DNA of 64,000 nt from JACCWP01 sp963785115 (GTDB taxonomy: Bacteria > Actinomycetota > Actinomycetes > Propionibacteriales > Nocardioidaceae): contig CAWATY010000009.1 in assembly GCA_963785115.1 (NCBI GenBank), positions 310,001 to 374,000 of the forward strand, in the 5' to 3' direction. Within the stretch, counting starts at the first letter, position 1. Each line of letters starts with the position of its first letter. Made by a program: the position numbers and the translations under genes. The notes under the pieces were generated by a model. It saw only the letters and a list, made by a program, of their open reading frames with translations, did not search any database and was not told the origin of the DNA. Below, piece by piece: positions 32,870-41,757 of this stretch.

Positions 32870-33532
32870 TCAGTGTTCCTCCGGACCGGAGCCGAGCGCC
32901 TCGTGCACGTCCTGGGACTGCTCCTCCAGCATGAACAGGTTGAGCAGGTCGCCCTCCTGGATCACCGTCTCCCGGGTGGGGATCAGCCCGCTGCCCAGCC
33001 GGGTCATGAACGCCACCCGGGCGCCGGTGCGGTCCTGCAGTGCGAGCACGGTGGCGCCGACCCATCCCTCCGGGGCGGGGATCTCGTCGACCCGCACCGT
33101 CCCCGAGGGGTCGCGCCACAACGGCTCCGCGTCTTGGGGCAGCAGCCGGCGCAGCACCCGGTCGGCAGCCCAGGTGACGGTGGCCACGGTGGGGATGCCC
33201 AGCCGCTCGTAGACCTCGGCGCGGCCCGGGTCGTAGATACGGGCCACCACGTTGGTGATGCCGAACTGCTCGCGCGCCACTCGCGCCGAGATGATGTTGG
33301 AGTTGTCACCGCTGGACACTGCGGCGAAACCCTCGGCACGGTCGATGCCGGCCGCCTCCAGCACGTCGCGATCGAAGCCGAAGCCGGTGACGGTCGTGCC
33401 GGCGAACGCCGCACCGAGCCGGCGGAAGGCGTCCGGGTTGCTGTCGATCACGGCGACGCTGTGGTCGCGCGCCTCGAGGCTGTGGGCGAGCGTCGAGCCG
33501 ACGCGCCCGCATCCCATGATCACGACGTGCAC
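32870..33532 (-). CDS. ceoB: TrkA-family K+ uptake regulator (CeoB-like)
   Basis: A 220-residue RCK protein with 'VVIMGCGRVGSTLAHSLEARDHSVAVIDSN' as the NAD-binding loop (GxGxxG) and a C-terminal TrkA-C domain ('VLALQDRTGARVAFMTRLGSGLIPTRETVIQEGDLLNLF'). It forms a two-gene operon with ceoC, and the two probably make a hetero-oligomer gating ring. GTG start; TAGCGT (33546-33541 on the minus strand) ends 8 nt upstream. Divergent from the APC permease with an 80-bp gap. Confidence 0.9.
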   Translation of the reverse strand: MHVVIMGCGRVGSTLAHSLEARDHSVAVIDSNPDAFRRLGAAFAGTTVTGFGFDRDVLEAAGIDRAEGFAAVSSGDNSNIISARVAREQFGITNVVARIYDPGRAEVYERLGIPTVATVTWAADRVLRRLLPQDAEPLWRDPSGTVRVDEIPAPEGWVGATVLALQDRTGARVAFMTRLGSGLIPTRETVIQEGDLLNLFMLEEQSQDVHEALGSGPEEH

Positions 33533-33598
33533 GAGCGCTGACGCTACACGCCGGGCGCAGGGCCGTGAGGCGTGACCGCTCCCGGGTCAGGGCCGGGC

Positions 33599-33604
33599 TA
33601 GCAT
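33599..33604 (+). promoter_or_regulatory. -10 box of the APC permease gene
   Basis: TAGCAT ends 8 nt before the GTG at 33613 and no Shine-Dalgarno is present, so the mRNA may begin near the start codon. On the other strand TAGCGT (33546-33541) serves ceoB. The two divergent start points are about 75 bp apart. Confidence 0.45.
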
Positions 33605-33612
33605 CGCCGCTC

Positions 33613-35895
33613 GTGGGACTCGCCGATGCCGGCAAGCGGATCATCCTGGGCCGCAAGCTGCGCAGCACCCAGCTGGCCGAGACGTTGCTCCCGAAGCGGG
33701 TCGCTCTTCCCGTCTTCGCGAGCGACGCCTTGTCGTCGGTCGCGTACTCGCCGGACGAGATCTTCCTGGTGCTGTCGATGGCGGGTCTGTCCGCCTATGC
33801 GTACTCCTGGAAGGTCGCGATCGCGGTCGCGATCGTCATGGGCACCGTCGTGCTCTCGTACCGGCAGAACGTGCAGGCCTACACCAGCGGTGGCGGTGAC
33901 TACGAGGTCTCGACCACCAACCTCGGCTCCACCGCCGGTCTCGCCGTCGGCAGCGCGCTGCTCGTCGACTACGTGCTCACGGTGGCGGTGTCGATCTCGT
34001 CGGCTGCTCAGTACGCCGCAACAGCGATCTCCGCGCTGGAGGGCTACCAGACCGTCGTGGCGGTCATCGCCACCCTCTTCCTGATGGCGATGAACCTGCG
34101 CGGGGTGCGCGAGTCCGGCACCGCCTTCGCGGTGCCGACCTACCTGTTCATGATCGCCATCCTGGGCATGGCCGCGTGGGGGTTCCTGCGGTACCTGGGT
34201 GGCGACCTGCCGCTGTCGGAGAGCGCCGAGCTGACCATCGAGCCGGAGGAGACCTTCGCCGACGGGCTCACCGGGTTCGCCTTCGCCTTCCTGCTGCTGC
34301 GCGCCTTCTCGTCCGGGTGCGCCGCTCTGACCGGTGTCGAGGCGATCAGCAACGGCGTGCCCGCCTTCCGCAAGCCCAAGGGCCGCAACGCCGCGGCGAC
34401 GCTGCTGCTGCTCGGTGGCGTCGCGATCACGATGAGCATGGCGATCATCACCCTCGCCAACCTGATGGACGTACGGATCGCCGAGGACCCGGCGAGCGAC
34501 CTGCAGCGGCCCGACGGGACCCTGGTGGGGGAGGGCTTCCACCAGGACCCGGTCATCGGGCAGCTGGCCGGCGGCATCTTCAACGACTTCGCCATCGGGT
34601 TCTTCTTCGTCACCGCCACGACCGGGGTGATCCTCGTGCTCGCGGCCAACACGGCCTACAACGGCTTCCCGGTTCTCACCTCGATCCTCGCTCGCGACGG
34701 CTTCCTGCCGCGGCAGCTGCAGCTGCGCGGTGACCGGCTGGCCTTCAGCAACGGGATCATCGTGCTGGCCGGTTTTGCGATCCTGCTGATCGTCGCGTTC
34801 GACGCGCAGGTGACCCGGCTGATCCAGCTCTACATCGTGGGCGTCTTCGTCTCGTTCACGGCCAGCCAGGGCGGCATGATCCGGCACTGGAACCGCCTGC
34901 TGCGCAAGGAGAACGACCCTCGCGCGCGGATCCGGATGATGCGCAGCCGGGCGATCAACGCGTTCGGCTTCACCATCACCGGCACGGTGCTGGTGGTCGT
35001 CCTGGTCACGAAGTTCCTCGCCGGTGCGTGGATCGCGATCCTGGCCATGGGCGTGATCTTCTTCATGATGCGGTCGATCCGTGGGCACTACGACCGGCTC
35101 TCGCTCGAGCTCGAGGTGGACGAGTCCGACCAGGGCCTGCCGTCGCGGGTGCACGCGATCGTGCTGGTCTCCAAGCTGCACAAGCCCGCCATGCGCGCCC
35201 TCGCCTACGCCCGCGCGTCCCGCCCCAACGTCATCGAGGCCATCTCGGTCGACGTCGATCCGGACGCGACGCGCCGGCTGATCGCCGACTGGGACGAGCG
35301 GGAGATCCCGGTGCCGCTGAAGGTCCTGTCGTCGCCGTACCGCGAGATCATCCGCCCGACGGTCAGCTACGTGCGCAGCATCCGCCGCGAGAGCCCGCGC
35401 GACATCGTCACCGTCTTCATCCCCGAGTACGTCGTCGGGCGCTGGTGGGAGCAGCTGCTGCACAACCAGACGGCGTTGCGGCTCAAGGGCCGATTGCTGT
35501 TCACGCCCGGCGTGATGGTCACCAGCGTCCCGTACCAGCTGCGCTCGTCGGTCGTCGCCGAGCGGCGGGCCGAGCGGGTGCAGCACGTCGCGGGCGACCT
35601 GCGTCGGGGGTACGTGCGCGACCAGCCGCCGCCGGGACCCGGGCCGACGGCCGGCCGCCCGGCCGGGCCGGACCCAGGGTCCGCCAAGGAGCCCGCCGAC
35701 ACGTCGACGGCCGGCGACTCCGCATCAGACCCCGCGGCAGACCCCGCGGCAGACCCAGCGGCAGACCCCGCGGCAGACCCAGCGCCCGGCTCCGCACCAG
35801 ACGGGGGCAGCTCGATCATCCGGTCCGGGATCAAGCCGGGACGGGCCGCCAGCCCGTCCCCGCGGAAGGGCCGTCGCGACAAGGACTCGAAGTGA
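33613..35895 (+). CDS. APC-superfamily permease with a cytoplasmic domain and repeat tail
   Basis: A 760-residue amino-acid/polyamine/cation permease. About 12 TM helices span residues 35-500 ('LPVFASDALSSVAYSPDEIFLVLSM', 'AYTSGGGDYEVSTTNLG'), close to the Rv2690c/KimA-like family. A soluble domain follows (about 510-650, 'VHAIVLVSKLHKPAMRALAYARASRPNVIEAISVD'), which resembles a USP-like fold. The last 100 residues are disordered and hold a (DPAA) repeat and a basic end. KimA members carry K+, and the neighbouring ceoBC pair makes K+ transport attractive here, but this is inference. Start GTG chosen from the leaderless -10. Confidence 0.85.
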   Translation: MGLADAGKRIILGRKLRSTQLAETLLPKRVALPVFASDALSSVAYSPDEIFLVLSMAGLSAYAYSWKVAIAVAIVMGTVVLSYRQNVQAYTSGGGDYEVSTTNLGSTAGLAVGSALLVDYVLTVAVSISSAAQYAATAISALEGYQTVVAVIATLFLMAMNLRGVRESGTAFAVPTYLFMIAILGMAAWGFLRYLGGDLPLSESAELTIEPEETFADGLTGFAFAFLLLRAFSSGCAALTGVEAISNGVPAFRKPKGRNAAATLLLLGGVAITMSMAIITLANLMDVRIAEDPASDLQRPDGTLVGEGFHQDPVIGQLAGGIFNDFAIGFFFVTATTGVILVLAANTAYNGFPVLTSILARDGFLPRQLQLRGDRLAFSNGIIVLAGFAILLIVAFDAQVTRLIQLYIVGVFVSFTASQGGMIRHWNRLLRKENDPRARIRMMRSRAINAFGFTITGTVLVVVLVTKFLAGAWIAILAMGVIFFMMRSIRGHYDRLSLELEVDESDQGLPSRVHAIVLVSKLHKPAMRALAYARASRPNVIEAISVDVDPDATRRLIADWDEREIPVPLKVLSSPYREIIRPTVSYVRSIRRESPRDIVTVFIPEYVVGRWWEQLLHNQTALRLKGRLLFTPGVMVTSVPYQLRSSVVAERRAERVQHVAGDLRRGYVRDQPPPGPGPTAGRPAGPDPGSAKEPADTSTAGDSASDPAADPAADPAADPAADPAPGSAPDGGSSIIRSGIKPGRAASPSPRKGRRDKDSK
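35725..35784 (+). repeat. 5 x 12-bp tandem repeat in the APC permease tail
   Basis: Five 12-bp units of GCAGACCC(C/A)GCG, in frame, encode a (DPAA) run in the disordered C-terminal tail. The C/A alternation in units 2-5 suggests duplication of a 24-bp pair. Confidence 0.85.
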
Positions 35896-37088
35896 CCTCC
35901 GAGGACGCGGTCTCGCTGGTGGGGGAGGAGACGGCACTGGAGGTGGGTCCGGTGGCGCACGGCGGGCACTTCGTCGCCCGCTGGGACGGCCGGGTCGTGT
36001 TCGTCCGGCACGCGCTGCCCGGTGAGCGGGTGCGGGTGCGGGTCACCGAGGGCGACACTGCCAGCCGCTTCCTGCGCGCCGACGCGATCGAGGTCCTCAC
36101 GGCGGACAGCGGGCGGGTGCAGCCGCCCTGCCCGTACGCCGGAGCCGGCCGCTGCGGTGGCTGCGACTTCCAGCACGTCGCCCCGTGGCGCCAGCGCGAG
36201 CTGCTCGCCGCCGTGGTGCAGGAGCAGCTGCAGCGGCTCGCGGGGCTCGACCTGCCGGTCACGGTGCAGCCGGTGGAGCCCGACGACCTGGGCTGGCGCA
36301 CCCGGATGGGGTGGACCGTCCAGGCGGGCAGCGTGGGCCTGCGCAGGCACCGGTCGCACGCCGTCGAGCCGGTCGACCGCTGCCGGATCGCGCACCCCGC
36401 GGTGGCCGAGCCCCCGCCGGTGCCGGCAGGTGCCACCCGGTTGGACGTGGCTGCCGCGGTCGGCGCCGAGGGGGTGCCCCGTGTCGTCCTCGCCGACGGT
36501 CGGCGGGTGGAGGGTCCGGCGCACCTGGTCGAGCGCGTCCACGACCGCGACCTGCGGGTGTCCGGCTCGGGTTTCTGGCAGGTGCACCCCGCTGCCGCGA
36601 CCACCCTCGTCGACGCCGTGCTCGGGCTCGGGCGCCCACGGCCGGGCGAGCGCGCGCTCGACCTGTACGCGGGTGTCGGGCTGTTCGCGGCCTTCCTCGG
36701 CCCGGCGGTCGGACCCGACGGGTCGGTGGTGCTGGTCGAGTCCGACGGCGGCGCGCTGCGCGACGCGCGGCGCAACCTGCACGACCAGCCGTGGGTCGAG
36801 ATCGTGGGCGGGCGCGTCGACGGCGCGCTGGCGGCTGGTCGCTGCGGTGAGCGGGCGGACCTGGTGGTCCTGGACCCGCCGCGGACGGGAGCCCGCGCGG
36901 CCGTCGTCCGGGCGATCGCCGCACTCGGTCCGCAGCGGGTCGTCTACGTCGCCTGCGACCCCGCCGCGCTGGCCCGCGACCTCGCGACGTTCGCCGCCGA
37001 GGGGTACCGGCTGGACACGCTGCGCGCCTATGCGCTGTTCCCGATGACCCACCACGTCGAGTGCGTCGCGCTGTTGCGGGCCACCTGA
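35892..37088 (+). CDS. TRAM-domain 23S rRNA (uracil-C5)-methyltransferase-like (RlmD/TrmA family)
   Basis: A 398-residue SAM-dependent RNA methyltransferase. An N-terminal TRAM domain (about 10-70) precedes an Fe-S cysteine cluster 'CPYAGAGRCGGCDFQH' (78-93). The SAM-binding motif is 'ALDLYAGVGLFAAFLG' and the DPPR loop 'LVVLDPPRTGA'. The catalytic nucleophile Cys355 is in 'VYVACDPAALARDL', and a Glu base is in 'MTHHVECVALL'. The RNA target cannot be told apart by sequence alone. GTG start overlaps the APC stop codon (GTGA). Rv2689c is the positional counterpart. Confidence 0.9.
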   Translation: MTSEDAVSLVGEETALEVGPVAHGGHFVARWDGRVVFVRHALPGERVRVRVTEGDTASRFLRADAIEVLTADSGRVQPPCPYAGAGRCGGCDFQHVAPWRQRELLAAVVQEQLQRLAGLDLPVTVQPVEPDDLGWRTRMGWTVQAGSVGLRRHRSHAVEPVDRCRIAHPAVAEPPPVPAGATRLDVAAAVGAEGVPRVVLADGRRVEGPAHLVERVHDRDLRVSGSGFWQVHPAAATTLVDAVLGLGRPRPGERALDLYAGVGLFAAFLGPAVGPDGSVVLVESDGGALRDARRNLHDQPWVEIVGGRVDGALAAGRCGERADLVVLDPPRTGARAAVVRAIAALGPQRVVYVACDPAALARDLATFAAEGYRLDTLRAYALFPMTHHVECVALLRAT

Positions 37089-37105
37089 CGGGCACAATGC
37101 ATGAA

Positions 37106-39607
37106 GTGGCGTCCTACTTCGACCCGGGCCGGTGCCCGGGGTGCGCGACGCCGCTGACCGCGGACGCATCGCGCTGCTCGGCGTGCGGGCTGCGGCTGCA
37201 GGGGACGCAGGCGGCTCGGCTGGGAGCGCTGCTCCGCGAGGCGGACGCGCTGGTCGCCGAGCTGCGCGGACCCGAACGGGCACCAGGCCCCGTCGACGGC
37301 CCCGTACCTGGGCTTTCGACGACGCTGCCCCCGCTGCCCCCGATGCAGCTGCCCGCTCCCCGGGCGCCGGCGCTCTCGGTCCCGGCCGTGCTGCTCGGTC
37401 TCGGGGCGTTGTGCGTGCTGGTGGCGGCGACCGTGTTCGTCGCAGTCACCTGGGGCGACCTGTCGGTCGGTGCGCGGACGCTGATGCTGCTCGGGGTCAC
37501 CGCAGCGTTTGCCGTGGGTGCCGTCGTCGTGACGCGGCGCGGTCTGATCGGCTCGGCGGAGTCGCTGTGGCTGATCACCGCCGGCATGTGCGCTGTCGAC
37601 GCGGCCGGGGCGCGCACGGCGGGACTGCTCGGCCTCGACGGCATGGCCCTCGCCGACTACCTCATGCTCACCGGCGCGATCGGCTACGTCGCCTTCACCG
37701 CGGTCTCCCGCTGGGTGGCGTCGACCGAGAGCCGTCGGCTGGTGGGTGGCCAGCTGGTCGCTGCGGGCTGGCTGGTGCTCGTCGTCGGCGCGTGGGCGGC
37801 CGAGTGGGAGGCCGCGGCCGGCTGGTACGGCGCCGTCGTCGCGGTGATCGCCGCCGGCCTGGCGCTCGGTGCGCGCCGGCTCGGGCTGCTCATCCTGGCC
37901 GGGTGCACCGCCGGCCTGGCCGGTGCCGGCTGGCTGCTGCTTGCCGCGGCCGGAGCCTTCGATGCCGTCGTCGAGCCCGCCTTCGACCGGCTCTGGCTCG
38001 ACGGAGAGGGCGGCCAGCTGCTCGCGGCATCCCTGCTGCTGGCGGTCGTGGTGCTGGCGCCGCCGCGGGTGGTCCGGCTGCCGGGCCCCGCCCAGGCGCT
38101 GTTCGCCACGCTGGCCGTCGGTGGGGTGGCGGCGCTCTGCTGGTTGCCGTTCACCGACGGCGGGATCACCGTGGCGACCCTCGCCCTGGGTCTCGGGGCT
38201 CTCGGGCTCGTCCTGTCGGCCCTGGCACGCGACGATGCGCCCCTTAACGTGCGGGTCTGGCTCGACGGGGCATCGGCCACCGCCGCCGTGGGCGCGACCC
38301 TGGCGACCCTGGTGGTGGTGGCTCAGGTCGTGGCGGCGGCGACCGTGGCCGAGGATGCCGCCCAACCGGTGTGGGCCGCGCGGATCGGGACCCGGCTGGA
38401 TCTGCCGGGTGACGACCTCGGGCTCCCCGAGCCGTGGGTGCTGCCGATCCTGGCGCTGGCCGTGACTCTGGTCGTGCTGGTGCTGGCCGCCCCGCGGCCG
38501 GTGTCGCCGTGGGGTCCGCTCGCGCTGGTGGCGGCGGCGAGCGGCGCGACGCTCCCGCTGCTCTACCCCGCGCCGTTGTGGGCCGCCGTGGTGGTGCCGA
38601 CGGCCTTCGCCTTCGTGCTGCTGGCGGCTGGGCTGCTGCGTCTGACCAGCGGCGCCGTCGGAGTCGGGCTCGGTCTGCTCGTCGTCGCCGCGGTTCCGGC
38701 CCTGGGCTCCACCGCACTGACCAGCGTGGTCGCGACGGCGGTCGTGGTCGTCGCTGTGGGGGCGTGCCTGTCGACGCGCGGCGAGAGCGTCCGCGAGTCA
38801 GCCGCGCTCACGGCGGTGCTGGCCGGCGCGCTGGCGCTGTTCGGCTGGTTGTCGCTCGGCAGCCTCGACCTGGAACCACGGGCACTGGTGCTGACCGGCA
38901 TGTCCGCCGTCGTGCTGCTGGCCGCCCAGCACCCGCGCGTGCGCAGCGACGCCGCCCGGGTCCGCGTCGGGGCGGAGGCGGGCGCCGCGGTCGTGGCCGT
39001 GGTGGCGCTCGCGATGCCGGTGGCTGAGGGGTCGCTCGGCTGGGTGGCGGTCGCGTTGACGCTCACCGGGACGGCAGTCGTGCTGGCCGCGCTGCTAGCC
39101 CCTGACCGCCGGCTGCTGAGCGTGCCCGGTGCCGTCCTGCTGGCATCGGCGTCGTGGGTACGCCTTGCCGACACCGACGTCGAGGTCGTCGAGGCCTACA
39201 CCCTGCCGTCGGCTCTGGTGCTCGTGGCTGCGGGCTGCTGGTGGCTGCGCCGCGACGCTGACGCGGTCACCGCGGTCGCGCTGCTCCCGGGGCTCGGGCT
39301 CGCGGTCGGACCCAGCCTGCTGCTCGCACTGGACGACCCGGTCACCCTGCGCGGCCTGCTGGTGGGCGTCGCCGGGGTCGGGCTGGTCCTCGTCGGCGTA
39401 GCGCTGCACTGGGGCGCTCCGCTGGCGGTCGGCGCGGTGGCCGTGGCCACCCTGGCGGTGCGTGAGCTCGCGCCGGTGGCGATGGCGGTGCCGCGCTGGT
39501 CGCTGCTGGCCGTGGCCGGTGCCGCGCTGCTGGCGGTCGGCATCACCTGGGAGCAGCGGCGTCGTGAGCTGGTCGCCGCGAGCCGGTACATGACCGCGCT
39601 GCGGTGA
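37106..39607 (+). CDS. Large polytopic membrane protein with N-terminal zinc ribbon (SCO7613-like)
   Basis: An 833-residue protein. A zinc ribbon lies at residues about 6-27 ('RCPGCATPL', 'RCSACGLRL'), then a short helical and Pro-rich linker. From about residue 100 to the end there are roughly 20-25 hydrophobic segments rich in Leu/Val/Ala. This layout matches the actinobacterial membrane proteins named after SCO7613. Function unknown. I chose the GTG at 37106 because CACAAT (37093-37098) ends 7 nt before it; an ATG at 37097 in the same frame overlaps that hexamer and would add three residues. Confidence 0.78.
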   Translation: MASYFDPGRCPGCATPLTADASRCSACGLRLQGTQAARLGALLREADALVAELRGPERAPGPVDGPVPGLSTTLPPLPPMQLPAPRAPALSVPAVLLGLGALCVLVAATVFVAVTWGDLSVGARTLMLLGVTAAFAVGAVVVTRRGLIGSAESLWLITAGMCAVDAAGARTAGLLGLDGMALADYLMLTGAIGYVAFTAVSRWVASTESRRLVGGQLVAAGWLVLVVGAWAAEWEAAAGWYGAVVAVIAAGLALGARRLGLLILAGCTAGLAGAGWLLLAAAGAFDAVVEPAFDRLWLDGEGGQLLAASLLLAVVVLAPPRVVRLPGPAQALFATLAVGGVAALCWLPFTDGGITVATLALGLGALGLVLSALARDDAPLNVRVWLDGASATAAVGATLATLVVVAQVVAAATVAEDAAQPVWAARIGTRLDLPGDDLGLPEPWVLPILALAVTLVVLVLAAPRPVSPWGPLALVAAASGATLPLLYPAPLWAAVVVPTAFAFVLLAAGLLRLTSGAVGVGLGLLVVAAVPALGSTALTSVVATAVVVVAVGACLSTRGESVRESAALTAVLAGALALFGWLSLGSLDLEPRALVLTGMSAVVLLAAQHPRVRSDAARVRVGAEAGAAVVAVVALAMPVAEGSLGWVAVALTLTGTAVVLAALLAPDRRLLSVPGAVLLASASWVRLADTDVEVVEAYTLPSALVLVAAGCWWLRRDADAVTAVALLPGLGLAVGPSLLLALDDPVTLRGLLVGVAGVGLVLVGVALHWGAPLAVGAVAVATLAVRELAPVAMAVPRWSLLAVAGAALLAVGITWEQRRRELVAASRYMTALR

Positions 39608-39642
39608 CGGAGCCGGACCTTTCGGGCGTTACCCGATTGTGC

Positions 39643-39683
39643 TGGACGAGGGGGCGTCCGGCTGAATAGGTTGTCGCCGACAA
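39643..39683 (+). promoter_or_regulatory. xylF promoter and operator
   Basis: -35-like TGGACG (39643-39648), 18-bp spacer, -10 TAGGTT (39667-39672). The perfect inverted repeat TTGTCGCCGACAA (39671-39683) overlaps the -10 edge and the expected start point, the classic position for a repressor. A ROK repressor encoded at the end of this operon is the natural candidate. The leader to the start codon is about 90 nt. Confidence 0.55.
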
Positions 39684-39769
39684 CAATTACCGTGGCGTGT
39701 ACGGCAGATGACCGGCAGGTGCTCCCTGCCCCCTGCAACCCGCCGATCAGCGTTGAGGAGGCGATCTGC

Positions 39770-40855
39770 GTGAAGCGGATGCGCTACATGTCAGTGGCGG
39801 CCCTGGTCTGCGTGGCCGGCATGCTCGCCGCCTGCGGCAGTGAGGACGACGGAGGCGGTACCGAGGGCAGCGGCGGAGAGAGCTCGTCCGAGGGCAAGAT
39901 CGGCGTCATCCTCCCCGACACCGAGTCATCGGTCCGCTGGGAGTCCGCCGACCGGCCGGCGCTCGAGGCGGCCTTCGACGAGGCGGGTGTCGAGTACGAC
40001 ATCCAGAACGCGCAGGGCGACGCCGAGCAGATGCAGACCATCGCCGACCAGATGATCACCGAGGACGTGAGCGTCCTCGCGATCGTCAACCTGGACTCCG
40101 AGTCCGGCAAGGCGATCCAGGACAAGGCCACCGCCGCGGGCGTGGCCACCATCGACTACGACCGGCTGACGCTCGGCGGCAGCGCCGAGTACTACGTGTC
40201 GTACGACAACGTGAAGGTCGGCGAGCTGCAGGGTCAGGGCCTGGCCGACTGCCTGGGCGACAAGCCGGCGAACATCGCGTACCTCAACGGGTCGCCGACC
40301 GACAACAACGCCACCTTGTTCGCCGAGGGTGCGCACAGCGTGCTCGACCCGATGGAGCAGTACACCGTGGTCGACGAGCAGGCGGTGCCCGACTGGGACA
40401 ACGCCGAGGCGGCGACCATCTTCGAGCAGATGTACACCCAGGCCAACGGTGAGATCGACGGCGTGCTCGCCGCGAACGACGGGCTCGGCAACGCAGCGAT
40501 CTCGATCCTGCGCAAGAACGGCACCGCGGGCGAGGTCCCGGTGACCGGCCAGGACGCGACCGTCCAGGGCCTGCAGAACATCCTCGAGGGCACCCAGTGC
40601 ATGTCGGTCTACAAGTCCGCCACGCAGGAGGCCAACGCCCTGGCCGACCTGGCCATCGCGCTGCTCAACGGCGAGGAGGGCGAGACCACCGGCACCGTCA
40701 ACGACGGCGAGCGTGACGTCCCGTCGGTGCTGCTCGACCCGGTCGCGATCACCGCGGACAACGTCGGCGACGTCGTCGACGACGGTGGTGTCTCGGCCGA
40801 GGAGCTGTGCGCCGGCGACTTCGCCGACGACTGCGAGAAGGCCGGCATCTCCTGA
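39770..40855 (+). CDS. xylF: Sugar ABC transporter substrate-binding lipoprotein (xylose type)
   Basis: A 361-residue periplasmic-binding-protein-like lipoprotein. The N-terminus 'MKRMRYMSVAALVCVAGMLAACGSEDDGG' has a lipobox (LAAC). The mature part begins 'KIGVILPDTESSVRWESADRPAL' and has 'QNAQGDAEQMQTIADQMITEDVSVLAIVNLDSESGKAI', very close to XylF/ChvE-type proteins that bind D-xylose or related pentoses. The GTG start has a strong Shine-Dalgarno GAGGAGG 8 nt upstream, the best in the window. With the ATPase, the permease and xylose isomerase nearby, xylose is the likely ligand. Confidence 0.92.
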   Translation: MKRMRYMSVAALVCVAGMLAACGSEDDGGGTEGSGGESSSEGKIGVILPDTESSVRWESADRPALEAAFDEAGVEYDIQNAQGDAEQMQTIADQMITEDVSVLAIVNLDSESGKAIQDKATAAGVATIDYDRLTLGGSAEYYVSYDNVKVGELQGQGLADCLGDKPANIAYLNGSPTDNNATLFAEGAHSVLDPMEQYTVVDEQAVPDWDNAEAATIFEQMYTQANGEIDGVLAANDGLGNAAISILRKNGTAGEVPVTGQDATVQGLQNILEGTQCMSVYKSATQEANALADLAIALLNGEEGETTGTVNDGERDVPSVLLDPVAITADNVGDVVDDGGVSAEELCAGDFADDCEKAGIS

Positions 40856-40880
40856 TCCGGTGATAGACCGGTCGTGAACC

Positions 40881-40919
40881 GGGCCGGGGTCGGCGTCGAC
40901 GAGACGCCGGCCCCGGGCC
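40881..40919 (+). promoter_or_regulatory. Strong intercistronic stem-loop between xylF and xylG
   Basis: Arms 40881-40897 and 40903-40919 pair at 15 of 17 positions (one further G-T wobble) around the 5-nt loop GACGA. It follows the xylF stop codon by 25 nt and has no U-tract. Such hairpins after binding-protein genes usually stabilise the upstream mRNA or partly terminate transcription, so that the binding protein is made in excess. Confidence 0.7.
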
Positions 40920-40967
40920 GCCGCCCTTCACCCGCAGTCCCCCGAAAGACCGCCGCAGGAGGCCGTC

Positions 40968-41744
40968 GTGACCGATCCGCTGCTGGAGCTGCGCGGCATC
41001 AACAAGAGCTTCGGTGCCGTGCACGTGCTGCACGACGTGGACCTGAAGATCTACCCCGGTCAGGTCACCGCACTCGTCGGCGACAACGGTGCCGGCAAGT
41101 CGACGCTGGTCAAGACCATCGCGGGCATCTACTCCATCGACAGCGGCGAGTACTTCTACGACGGCAGCCCGCAGACGATCCACGGTCCGCGGGACGCGGC
41201 CGCGCTGGGCATCGAGATCGTCTACCAGGACCTCGCGCTCTGCGACAACCTCGACATCGTGCAGAACATGTTCCTCGGCCGGGAGGAACGCCGCGGCATC
41301 GTGCTCGACGAGGCCGCGATGGAGGAGAAGGCGCGCCGCACGCTGGCCTCGCTGTCGGTGCGGACGGTGTCGTCGGTGCGGCAGAGCGTCGCCAGCCTGT
41401 CCGGTGGTCAGCGGCAGACGGTGGCGATCGCCAAGGCCGTGCTGTGGAACTCCAAGGTCGTCCTGCTGGACGAGCCGACGGCCGCCCTCGGCGTCGCCCA
41501 GACCCGGCAGGTGCTCGACCTGGTCCGCCGGCTGGCCGACCAGGGTCTCGGGGTGCTGCTGATCTCGCACAACATGGTCGACGTGCTCGAGGTGGCCGAC
41601 CGGATCACGGCGCTGTACCTCGGCCGGGTGGCCGCCGACGTCCCGGCGGCCGACGTCAACCACAGCCAGGTCGTCGAGCTGATCACCGCCGGTCGGTCCG
41701 GCACGCTCGGCATCGCCCCTTCGACCGCCGACCAGTCGGCCTGA
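40968..41744 (+). CDS. xylG: Sugar ABC transporter ATP-binding protein
   Basis: A 258-residue single-domain ABC ATPase. Walker A 'VGDNGAGKSTLVK', signature 'LSGGQRQTVAIA', Walker B 'VVLLDEPTAALG' and H-loop 'ISHNM' are all intact. E. coli XylG is a double-domain protein of about 510 residues; this half-length form would dimerise, as in the FrcA-type sugar importers. GTG start with Shine-Dalgarno GCAGGAGG 6 nt upstream. It lies between xylF and xylH. Confidence 0.92.
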   Translation: MTDPLLELRGINKSFGAVHVLHDVDLKIYPGQVTALVGDNGAGKSTLVKTIAGIYSIDSGEYFYDGSPQTIHGPRDAAALGIEIVYQDLALCDNLDIVQNMFLGREERRGIVLDEAAMEEKARRTLASLSVRTVSSVRQSVASLSGGQRQTVAIAKAVLWNSKVVLLDEPTAALGVAQTRQVLDLVRRLADQGLGVLLISHNMVDVLEVADRITALYLGRVAADVPAADVNHSQVVELITAGRSGTLGIAPSTADQSA

Positions 41745-41757
41745 GACGGGGGATGTC

